This document shows, piece by piece, positions 1 to 4,734 of a DNA stretch of 5,538 nucleotides. Origin of the DNA: Cycloclasticus sp. Lineage in GTDB: Bacteria > Pseudomonadota > Gammaproteobacteria > Methylococcales > Cycloclasticaceae. Below the pieces are notes generated by a model that searched no databases, was not told the DNA's origin, and worked only from the letters and a program-made list of their open reading frames with translations. Position 1 is the stretch's first letter; each line of letters begins with the position of its first letter. A program made the position numbers and the translations under genes. The DNA is taken from contig JAHRWG010000249.1 of NCBI GenBank assembly GCA_019090295.1, positions 1 to 5,538 on the forward strand, written 5' to 3'.

Positions 1-9
1 GAGTGGGCT

Positions 10-231
10 ATGCCTATGGTTCTAACTTTATCATCGGTATTGCTTTACTTTGTTGGCACTAAATTAAACAACAAACCTGGAAAAATACTAGTTGATCCAG
101 AAAATAATGAAAAAATTGAGCTTAAAACCATACACTCAATGTTTTGGATTCCAATTCAATACTGGGCTTTTATTGTGACAGGTATAAGTGTCTGGATGTA
201 TGCTGCAAATACAGGCCTAATTTATCAGTAA
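10..231 (+). CDS. Small two-segment membrane protein, unknown function
   Basis: This is a 73-residue hydrophobic protein. I do not recognise a named gene. A first hydrophobic stretch covers about residues 2-17, followed by a polar loop with several Lys, Glu and Asp residues (about 18-42). A second, Trp- and Tyr-rich hydrophobic segment covers about 44-67 and includes FWIPIQYWAF. The layout of polar loop, 'H-x-x-F-W-I-P' and then a membrane helix resembles small uncharacterised inner-membrane proteins, which is only a general impression. The frame is open to the left edge of the window (GAG TGG GCT before the ATG), so the true start could lie outside and this could be the C-terminal part of a longer protein. 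Met1 and Met3 are both possible starts; the only ribosome-binding-like bases are GAG/GGG just upstream. It ends with TAA. The next gene starts 92 bases downstream, beyond a hairpin. Confidence 0.6.
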   Translation: MPMVLTLSSVLLYFVGTKLNNKPGKILVDPENNEKIELKTIHSMFWIPIQYWAFIVTGISVWMYAANTGLIYQ

Positions 232-252
232 ATTGCTTAACCTGTGTTTTCA

Positions 253-287
253 GTTAACCGTAAAAAAGGCCCCTTTTTAGGGTCAAC
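253..287. repeat. Imperfect inverted repeat, possible hairpin between two small genes
   Basis: GTTAACC at 253-259 faces GGTCAAC at 281-287 with one mismatch. Inside, TAAAAA (261-266) faces TTTTTA (274-279), leaving AGGCCCC as the loop. An alternative inner fold pairs AAAAAG with CTTTTT around GCCC. The structure could terminate the upstream gene or protect its RNA. No T-run follows on either strand, so a standard intrinsic terminator is not clear. Confidence 0.4.
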
Positions 288-323
288 TAAAGCAAGCGTT
301 ACGATTAAGGAGTTCATAAAGCA

Positions 324-509
324 ATGAAAATTGTTGATCAACTTAAAACTCAAGAAGAGACACTAAAAATAGCGAAATACTTTGCCGAACTGCATCAGCC
401 TAAGCCAACATTCATTGGGAGAGCATTAGGCTTTGTTTCCGCTGTTATTATTTATGGTATAGGGATTGGCTTTGGGGTATATCTGTTATTCGGTTTTTTT
501 AACCAGTAA
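324..509 (+). CDS. Small single-span membrane protein, unknown function
   Basis: This is a 61-residue protein with no family that I recognise. The N-terminal half is charged and probably helical (residues 1-27, rich in Lys, Glu, Gln). A single Gly-, Ile- and Phe-rich hydrophobic segment runs from about residue 31 to 58 (core: VIIYGIGIGFGVYLLFGFF), ending in Asn-Gln. That predicts a small inner-membrane protein with a cytoplasmic N-terminal helix. AAGGAG at 307-312 supports the ATG at 324, although the 11-base gap is rather long. The gene has the same strand as the small membrane gene before it, with a hairpin between them, so independent or read-through transcription are both possible. The intact frame, ribosome binding site and amphipathic-plus-membrane layout make it a likely real gene despite its size. 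Confidence 0.6.
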   Translation: MKIVDQLKTQEETLKIAKYFAELHQPKPTFIGRALGFVSAVIIYGIGIGFGVYLLFGFFNQ

Positions 510-746
510 TCAATAGGTTAACCAGCTTGATTTCATTTAATGCAATTCATAAAATTGTGCCTTATACATTGCTGCAATAAACTTAACCACAAAATCAGTC
601 CAGCCCTAGTACGCGGACATTGCTTTCAATAAGCGACAAAACGGCTTGTGACGTTTATTGTCTTTTTGCCGGAGCTCTTCATGTGCAGCCTAAGTATTTC
701 CCTCACATACTTAAGCCTTGGCGTTACCCTCATTAAAGAATACACC

Positions 747-782
747 GTTACAATTTGTTACATTCAAGATAAGCTTGTTACA
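747..782 (+). promoter_or_regulatory. Three phased GTTACA boxes, candidate OmpR-family operator
   Basis: GTTACA occurs at 747-752, 757-762 and 777-782, so start-to-start distances are 10 and 20 bases, about one and two helical turns on the same face. A related GTTACC lies at 723-728. OmpR/PhoB-family regulators such as CpxR typically bind tandem direct half-sites about 10-11 bases apart (the CpxR consensus is GTAAA, five bases, GTAAA). The regulator gene at 1493 belongs to that family, so autoregulation of this cluster is a reasonable inference. Confidence 0.5.
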
Positions 783-804
783 AGCTCTCTCCGTAAACTA
801 TTAA
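775..804 (+). promoter_or_regulatory. Candidate sigma-70 promoter for the Spy-like gene
   Basis: TTGTTA (775-780) and TATTAA (799-804) are separated by 18 bases, and each matches 4 of 6 consensus positions. Transcription would begin near 811, giving a leader of about 59 bases. The weak -35 is overlapped by the third GTTACA box, the arrangement expected of a promoter activated by a PhoB/OmpR-family protein. No mapping data are available, so this remains a prediction. Confidence 0.35.
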
Positions 805-869
805 TCATCGAAACAGCGCAACTAGCCTGTTATCGAGATTCATATTAAAACTTTCCTACGGAGAAAAAA

Positions 870-1313
870 ATGACGAAATTTAAGAAAATAATTATTGGTG
901 GCCTTGTCGGTCTTATAACGTTTGGTGGTTTGGTCGCTTGCAAAGGCCCCGGTCATCATGGAGGATTTGCAAAAGGTGGTGAGTTTATGGCAAAACGCCT
1001 AGATCTTAATGAAGAGCAAAAAAGCAAAATGACACGGCTTTTTGAAACCATAAAGACTGAGGTGGAGACACATAAAGCTAACCAACCCAAACAGCAAATT
1101 ATCGCGTTATTAGCTGAACCAGAATTGAACCAAGGTAAGGCGCTTGCGATGCTTGAGCAGCGAACCGATAAAATCAAAGAGTCCGCCCCGACTGTTATCG
1201 CAGCCATTGCTAATTTCACTAATAGCTTAGATGACAAGCAGCGTACTCAGTTACAAGAAATGCTGAAAAAATCTAAGCCTTCTGGACGACATTTTGGTGG
1301 CCGTCCATTTTAA
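870..1313 (+). CDS. Spy/CpxP-family periplasmic protein, probable lipoprotein
   Basis: This 147-residue exported protein belongs to the Spy/CpxP/ZraP (LTXXQ) group of small helical periplasmic proteins. These act as chaperones for misfolded envelope proteins or as metal and stress sensors, and CpxP restrains the CpxA kinase. Residues 1-23 form a signal peptide (MTKFKK, hydrophobic core, then LVA-C24), a good lipobox, so Cys24 is probably lipidated. Lys at +2 does not match the usual Asp retention signal. A His/Gly-rich linker (GPGHHGG, 27-33) follows. The two LTXXQ-like motifs are present in variant form: LDLNEEQ near residues 44-50 and LDDKQR near 120-125, in a mostly helical charged domain. 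A GRHFGGRPF tail ends the protein. GGAG lies six bases before the ATG. The gene precedes a two-component pair on the same strand, whereas E. coli cpxP is divergent from cpxRA. Confidence 0.82.
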   Translation: MTKFKKIIIGGLVGLITFGGLVACKGPGHHGGFAKGGEFMAKRLDLNEEQKSKMTRLFETIKTEVETHKANQPKQQIIALLAEPELNQGKALAMLEQRTDKIKESAPTVIAAIANFTNSLDDKQRTQLQEMLKKSKPSGRHFGGRPF

Positions 1314-1332
1314 ACCCTGTAAAGGTCATACA

Positions 1333-1365
1333 AGGGTAGGGAAATTAATACACGTTCCCTACCCT
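1333..1365. repeat. Perfect 11-bp inverted repeat (hairpin) after the Spy-like gene
   Basis: AGGGTAGGGAA (1333-1343) is exactly complementary to TTCCCTACCCT (1355-1365) around an 11-base AT-rich loop. The GC-rich stem begins 19 bases after the stop codon at 1313. No uninterrupted T-run follows, so this may be a leaky terminator, an attenuator or an RNA-stability element that sets spy-like expression above that of the regulator genes. Confidence 0.5.
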
Positions 1366-1410
1366 GATGAACCCCATATTATTTATTCATAGCAAAGATA
1401 AGGAGATACA

Positions 1411-1449
1411 ATGAAAAGCACACTAAGTACCTATGAGCAATTAATTTAA
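1411..1449 (+). CDS. 12-codon micro-ORF (leader peptide candidate)
   Basis: An ATG at 1411 preceded by AAGGAGA (1400-1406) opens a 12-residue frame, MKSTLSTYEQLI, ending in TAA at 1447-1449. This is the best ribosome binding site in the intercistronic region, yet it serves this tiny frame. The response regulator 43 bases further on has none visible and lies in another frame. The peptide has no run of a single amino acid, so classical amino-acid attenuation is not suggested. Possibilities are a regulatory leader whose translation affects RNA structure around the regulator start, a remnant of a deleted gene start, or chance. Only the strong ribosome binding site and start argue for translation. 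Confidence 0.4.
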   Translation: MKSTLSTYEQLI

Positions 1450-1452
1450 CTT

Positions 1453-1480
1453 TTGGAAAGACTTTATCCCCTGATACCAT
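1453..1480 (+). promoter_or_regulatory. Possible promoter giving a near-leaderless regulator mRNA
   Basis: TTGGAA (1453-1458) and TACCAT (1475-1480) are separated by 16 bases, each matching 4 of 6 sigma-70 positions. A start near 1487 would leave only about six bases before the regulator ATG at 1493, which would fit the lack of a ribosome binding site there. The match is weak and AT-rich DNA yields such pairs often. Confidence 0.2.
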
Positions 1481-1492
1481 CTCATTCTTAAT

Positions 1493-2182
1493 ATGCATAC
1501 GATTTTACTGATAGATGATGATAAGCGACTTGCAACGTTACTGACCGAGTATTTTAGTCGTTATGAACTTGAACTTATCAATGAGTTACACCCTAAACAA
1601 GGCATTGAACAAGTCCAGCAAAATGATGCGATTGATTTAGTGATTCTGGACATCATGTTACCCGACATGGATGGCTTTGATGTTTGTCGTGCGATTAGAA
1701 AGATAAGCGACACCCCCATTTTAATGCTCAGCGCACGCGGTGAAGTGATGGACCGCATTGTTGGACTTGAAATTGGAGCGGATGATTATTTACCAAAACC
1801 CTTTGAACCACGTGAATTGGTTGCACGTATTCATAATATTCTTAAACGGCTCAAGAAAAACGACCACCCTAGTGAGAAGAATGCTCCTTTAAAATGGGGG
1901 GATTTGATGATTGATAAACAACTACGTTTAGCCAAGATTAATAACACTAACTTAAACCTAACCGATAAAGAATTCGCTTTACTCATACTCTTGGCTGACA
2001 ATCAGGATAAGTATTTTAGTCGTGATGAAATTATTAATGAATTAAACGGAATTGATGCAGAATTATTCTCTCGTGCTGTTGATATCCTTGTCAGCCGCCT
2101 TCGCCAAAAAATAGCACCATTACAATGCATACAGACCGTTTGGGGAAAAGGTTATCGCTTCGTTCCACCTGAAAGCCAATGA
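1493..2182 (+). CDS. OmpR-family response regulator (CpxR/RstA type)
   Basis: This 229-residue protein has a normal length for an OmpR/PhoB-family transcription regulator. The N-terminal receiver domain (about 1-118) shows the acidic pocket Asp8-Asp9, the phospho-acceptor Asp53 in LVILDIMLPDMDG, Ser80 in MLSARG, and Lys102 in YLPKPFEPREL. The C-terminal winged-helix domain (about 130-227) includes LTDKEFALL, the recognition-helix segment FSRAVDILVSRLRQKI and the hairpin end VWGKGYRFVPP. The 'F-x-R-A/S-x-D' pattern resembles CpxR and RstA. The beginning MHTILLIDDD aligns with family N-termini and an in-frame TGA at 1472 excludes much extension, so the start is secure although no ribosome binding site is visible. 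It overlaps the kinase gene by four bases. It probably controls the GTTACA-box promoter at 747-804. Whether it is the true CpxR ortholog cannot be settled here. Confidence 0.92.
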   Translation: MHTILLIDDDKRLATLLTEYFSRYELELINELHPKQGIEQVQQNDAIDLVILDIMLPDMDGFDVCRAIRKISDTPILMLSARGEVMDRIVGLEIGADDYLPKPFEPRELVARIHNILKRLKKNDHPSEKNAPLKWGDLMIDKQLRLAKINNTNLNLTDKEFALLILLADNQDKYFSRDEIINELNGIDAELFSRAVDILVSRLRQKIAPLQCIQTVWGKGYRFVPPESQ

Positions 2183-3465
2183 ACAAAATAAATTTATCTA
2201 CGAAACTGATTCTACTGTTTTTATTAACCGCTGTTGCCATTATTATTTTGTTTGGAATGTCAGCTGGAAGTGGTTTTAAAAAACATTTTCAAGACTCACT
2301 AGACCCACATTTATATCAATATTTTAGCTACATTAACTCAGAGATCGGATCCCCCCCTGATTTAAACAAAGCACAACAGCTAAGTGAGTCACTTAATATA
2401 AAAATTATACTTAAAGGCAACCACATAAACTGGTCTTCAGGTAATAGTGTGAGTGAATTTGGTGAACATTTACTGCCCCCTCAGCCCGATAAAAATAACC
2501 GATATACAAGTAATATCCAGCGAGGTCGATATGTGATACGTATACCTAATTCGACTCATCAAGCAACGTTTATAACACGGCATGAACGTGAACTTCCGCC
2601 ACCGTGGGCGCTTTTTTCTAACACACTACTGGGGCTATTTTTTGTACTAGGGTTGCTCTACCTCGTGTTGCACTGGATGATCAGCCCATTGAAACTAATA
2701 CAGGCCGGTATTTCTCGGATAGGATCAGGAGAATTAGATTATCGTATCCGTATTACTCGCCAAGATGAGATGGGTTCACTGGCGACGGAAATCAATAAAA
2801 TGGCTGATGATATCGACAATATGTTAGCCGCAAAACAACAGCTGTTATTGGCTATTAGCCATGAGTTACGATCCCCCATTACTCGTTCTAAAGTCGCTTT
2901 ATCGTTAATGGAAGACAGCCCAATGAAGGATGGGTTAAAGGGCGACATTGATGAAATGGAAAAACTGGTGACGGATTTATTAGACGCAGAGCGACTTAAT
3001 CACCGTCATCAACAGCTTCATTATAGTCAAGTCACCATCAATCAATTGATTGAACAAACGATTGAGCAGTCATTTCCAAATGAACCAATTGAGCAGGCAC
3101 TGGCGACTAATGTACCCACCCAATCATTAGATGAAACACGTTTTCAATTTGTGATTAAAAATTTACTGGAAAACGCATTAACCTACCGAAAACAAGCCAG
3201 TGATACGATTATTATTAACACGAAAAAAACCGAGCAATGGGTTTACATAACAGTAGAAGATCATGGAAACGGTATTGAAGAGAAACATATTCCACACTTA
3301 ACCGAACCCTTTTACCGAGTAGACCCTTCTCGGCAACGGGAAACTGGGGGCTATGGTTTAGGCTTATATATTATCAAGATGATTGTTGAAGCGCATCAAG
3401 GTGAATTAACGATAGAAAGCACCGTAAACATTGGTACAAAAGTTATTATCAAATTACCTTGTTGA
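2179..3465 (+). CDS. Membrane sensor histidine kinase (CpxA/RstB type)
   Basis: This 428-residue kinase should sense the periplasm and phosphorylate the regulator encoded just upstream. Membrane segments are at about 8-30 and 145-167, enclosing a periplasmic domain of roughly 115 residues. A HAMP linker follows (about 166-218, with ISPLKLI and DEMGSLATEINKMADDI). The H-box is LLLAISHELRSPITRSKVAL, with His228 as the phosphorylated residue. The ATPase domain has an N-box (NLLENAL, Asn328/Asn332), a G1 box (DHGNG, from Asp361), an F-box region (TEPFYR) and a G2 box (GGYGLGL, 390-396), so all catalytic motifs are intact. The ATG overlaps the regulator stop as ATGA, which implies translational coupling. 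The periplasmic domain is the part least like known sensors, so its signal is unknown; the adjacent Spy-like protein is a natural candidate partner by analogy with CpxP-CpxA. Confidence 0.92.
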   Translation: MNKINLSTKLILLFLLTAVAIIILFGMSAGSGFKKHFQDSLDPHLYQYFSYINSEIGSPPDLNKAQQLSESLNIKIILKGNHINWSSGNSVSEFGEHLLPPQPDKNNRYTSNIQRGRYVIRIPNSTHQATFITRHERELPPPWALFSNTLLGLFFVLGLLYLVLHWMISPLKLIQAGISRIGSGELDYRIRITRQDEMGSLATEINKMADDIDNMLAAKQQLLLAISHELRSPITRSKVALSLMEDSPMKDGLKGDIDEMEKLVTDLLDAERLNHRHQQLHYSQVTINQLIEQTIEQSFPNEPIEQALATNVPTQSLDETRFQFVIKNLLENALTYRKQASDTIIINTKKTEQWVYITVEDHGNGIEEKHIPHLTEPFYRVDPSRQRETGGYGLGLYIIKMIVEAHQGELTIESTVNIGTKVIIKLPC

Positions 3466-3628
3466 ACATAAATATATTGGGTGGTTAAACAATAATGATC
3501 CGGCAATAAACCCTGCTGCAATTAGGCTAACTGTAAAACTTCCTAAGCATGAAAACTGGCAATCCTATAAAGAATGGCTCCCAATGAATATTGAACGTAT
3601 TTGGGCTTACTATCATATGGGTTGGTGA
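3431..3628 (+). pseudogene. Unidentified ORF fragment overlapping the kinase 3' end
   Basis: An open frame ends at TGA 3626-3628. The stretch after the kinase stop reads like real protein: it is rich in Trp, Tyr, Pro and Asn, with blocks such as WLNNNDPAINPAA, RLTVKLPKHENW and IERIWAYYHMGW. The only possible starts are a TTG at 3431 inside the kinase gene, or nonstandard codons such as ATT at 3476. None has a ribosome binding site, and in-frame ATGs come only near the end. The likeliest reading is the C-terminal remnant of a gene whose 5' part was lost when this junction formed. I cannot assign a family. Chance openness is possible given about 55 codons outside the kinase. Confidence 0.35.
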
Positions 3629-3720
3629 TAACCAATTAGCTAGTACCGCATGGCACTGGACTTGACATAAGGTGTGGCAGCATACTACACCGATAAACAT
3701 AGCTTTAGGTAGCTAAAATA

Positions 3721-3726
3721 TATAAT
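3721..3726 (+). promoter_or_regulatory. TATAAT -10 element ahead of the Pmp3-like gene
   Basis: An exact TATAAT lies 43 bases before the ATG at 3770, predicting transcription from about 3733. No good -35 sits at 16-18 bases. A lone consensus TTGACA at 3662-3667 is too far away to pair with it. The AT-rich setting (an alternating AT stretch around 3718-3730) lowers confidence. Confidence 0.35.
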
Positions 3727-3769
3727 ATATCGTTTCTAAAATAAATGAATTTAAAATTGAGGGTATAAA

Positions 3770-3931
3770 ATGGATAACAAGATCGTACAAATAATTCTAG
3801 CGGTATTTCTTCCTCCAATAGCTGTATTTCTTAAAAAGGGTGCGGGAAAAGACCTCATTATCAACCTAGTTCTCTGCATACTATTTTATATTCCTGGGGT
3901 TGTTCATGCTTTATGGCTGACTACAAAATAA
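3770..3931 (+). CDS. yqaE: Pmp3/YqaE-family small membrane protein
   Basis: This short gene encodes 53 residues, the usual size for the Pmp3/YqaE (UPF0057) family of tiny proteolipids with two membrane helices. In yeast and plants the family affects membrane potential and salt or cation tolerance; bacterial members are linked to stress but poorly understood. Family features visible are the first helix with IILAVFLPPIAVFLKKG (about residues 8-24, including the conserved double proline), a short polar turn GAGKD, then INLVLCILFYIPGVVHALW (about 31-49) with the hallmark Y-I-P-G and the 'H-A-x-W' end. The start at 3770 is supported by GAGGG six bases upstream and by family length. It is a stand-alone gene with a TATAAT upstream and a weak hairpin (3973-3990) downstream. 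All family landmarks are present, so it appears intact and functional in an otherwise decayed stretch. Confidence 0.88.
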   Translation: MDNKIVQIILAVFLPPIAVFLKKGAGKDLIINLVLCILFYIPGVVHALWLTTK

Positions 3932-3972
3932 GTTATACACTGACCCAATAAGCATTTCAGAACGGGCGAGTA

Positions 3973-3990
3973 AAAAGGCGCGTACCTTTT
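3973..3990. terminator. Weak hairpin downstream of the Pmp3-like gene
   Basis: AAAAGG (3973-3978) pairs with CCTTTT (3985-3990) around a six-base loop, and the distal arm supplies four T residues. It lies 42 bases after the stop codon at 3931. It may act as a weak terminator in either direction, but the stem has only two GC pairs. Confidence 0.3.
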
Positions 3991-4011
3991 AAATTACACC
4001 GTTAAGTTTTA

Positions 4012-4062
4012 AGAGCACCCCTTGTGTTTGCTCTATATATCGTACAAATACAAGGGTGTTCT
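4012..4062. repeat. Imperfect inverted repeat before the antitoxin relic
   Basis: AGAGCACCCCTTGT (4012-4025) and ACAAGGGTGTTCT (4050-4062) are complementary except for one mismatch and one extra C, enclosing about 24 bases. The right arm is followed at once by a near copy, ACAAGGTGTGTT (4063-4074), giving a short tandem. It lies where a Phd/YefM-type gene would keep its operator, but an element end or recombination scar is equally possible. Confidence 0.4.
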
Positions 4063-4206
4063 ACAAGGTGTGTTAACTTTTCGAGTGCTAGAAATAGACT
4101 AAAAAGTGTATTAAATCAGGCGGAAGATGGCACTCATTGTACTGTCACCTCATGTAGTGATGGTGAGGATGCGGCTCTCACCTCTCGATCACTTCAAATG
4201 CTCTAA
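4063..4206 (+). pseudogene. Relic of a Phd/YefM-type antitoxin gene
   Basis: The frame reads VNFSSARNRLKSVLNQ, then AEDGTHCTVTSCSDGEDAALTSRSLQML and a stop at 4204-4206. The first part matches the hallmark start of Phd/YefM antitoxins (V-N-F/Y-S-E-A-R-x-x-L-K-x-V-L-D), a family that represses its own operon and neutralises a toxin such as YoeB or Doc. The later 'T-x-x-D-G-E-D-A-x-L-x-S-x-x-x-x-L' spacing also fits. It looks broken. The codon where the family Met is expected is ACA, no ATG, GTG or TTG lies at the right place (a GTG at 4024 would add a foreign N-terminus), and the frame stops after about 44 family-like residues where intact members have about 75-85. Three Cys residues are also unusual. 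No toxin gene is recognisable in the following 750 bases. The assignment comes from remembered family pattern, without alignment. Confidence 0.55.
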
Positions 4207-4519
4207 CGGAAACGCTACACCTGTTAAAAATCTCATTTAAAGCACTACCAAGACTAGGCTGTATTTGTGCTATTACGTACGTTTTATTTTGCCAGAAACA
4301 ACCATCACTTTGATATGTAGTTTATAACCTTTAATGTGCTGCAATATTGAAGGCCTTGGTGGCTATCCCTACTGGAAGCTAAGCTCAAGGACATTGGCCA
4401 ATTACTACAAGTATCAATTGATACCTTACGTTTGAGTTCTCTTACGGCAGTTTTTATATACAGTAGCTGAAAGGGCAATACAGCCTTCTTGGTACAAGGC
4501 TCCAATACAAATGTGGCAT

Positions 4520-4665
4520 AGTAATAAAGTGTCATACTGAAATGCGCTGCAGGGGGCACTCTACAGTTAGAAAATCTTGCTTACAGTAAATAAAGCTGCA
4601 TACCAATTTGCTTTATTACTTAGAACACAGAAATCATTGAGTAATAAAGATTCATACTAAGTATG
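4520..4665. repeat. Three-copy direct repeat with one inverted half-copy
   Basis: A 19-base unit, AGTAATAAAG-NN-TCATACT, occurs at 4520-4538 and 4640-4658 (17 of 19 identical, exactly 120 bases apart). A third, degenerate copy, AGTAAATAAAG-CT-GCATACC, is at 4585-4604. The first ten bases also appear inverted as CTTTATTACT at 4611-4620, making a perfect 10-bp stem with 4640-4649 and a bulged stem with 4585-4595. The last copy continues into CATACT-A-AGTATG (4653-4665), a perfect small palindrome. Confidence 0.6.
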
Positions 4666-4734
4666 TAACTGCATCACAGCCCCACCCACCAACTAACTAT
4701 CAATATATATACAGCACATACAATTGGCAGGCAG

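Larger units (their letters stand above)
510..869 (+). other. Non-coding interval with regulated promoter region
   Basis: I see no convincing gene here. A 66-codon frame starting with GTG at 648 has no ribosome binding site and runs through the promoter elements, so it was discarded. The left part holds two similar short words: ACATTGCTGCAATAA at 566-580, whose ATTGC-T-GCAAT part is a small palindrome, and ACATTGCTTTCAATAA at 617-632. The right part (about 720-805) carries the GTTACA boxes and core promoter elements annotated separately. GGAG at 860-863 is the ribosome binding site of the gene at 870. Confidence 0.6.

Noticed and set aside
648..848. 66-codon + strand frame starting with GTG
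   Set aside because: It has no ribosome binding site, an odd composition, and runs through the GTTACA boxes and predicted promoter of the next gene.
956..1237. 93-codon - strand frame
   Set aside because: It is the antisense shadow of the Spy-like gene, which has signal peptide, family motifs and a ribosome binding site.
1561..1758. 65-codon - strand frame
   Set aside because: Antisense to the conserved receiver domain of the response regulator.
2739..2948. 69-codon - strand frame
   Set aside because: Antisense to the HAMP and H-box region of the kinase, with no independent evidence.
3662..3691. Consensus TTGACA with a GGTGT/ACACC inverted repeat as a promoter-operator
   Set aside because: No acceptable -10 at 16-18 bases and the nearest TATAAT is too far away; the five-base arms are too short to support an operator.
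4001..4215. Integron attC-like ends (GTTAAGT at 4001, CTCTAAC at the relic stop) around the antitoxin relic
   Set aside because: The partner core sites do not match RYYYAAC/GTTRRRY at the expected distances, and no folded attC structure could be built.
4351..4470. Protein-like + strand reading with LKDIGQLLQVSIDTLRL, reminiscent of a MerR-type helix-turn-helix
   Set aside because: It has no start codon, residues are missing between the helices compared with MerR proteins, and the frame stops soon after. Another frame here also looks protein-like, so chance is likely.
4305..4559. 84-codon - strand frame in the gene-poor interval
   Set aside because: No ribosome binding site, no recognisable motif, and it spans palindromes and one copy of the dispersed repeat.
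4520..4665. CRISPR array
   Set aside because: Repeats are too short, unequally spaced (65 and 55 bases), degenerate and include an inverted copy, and no cas gene is present.
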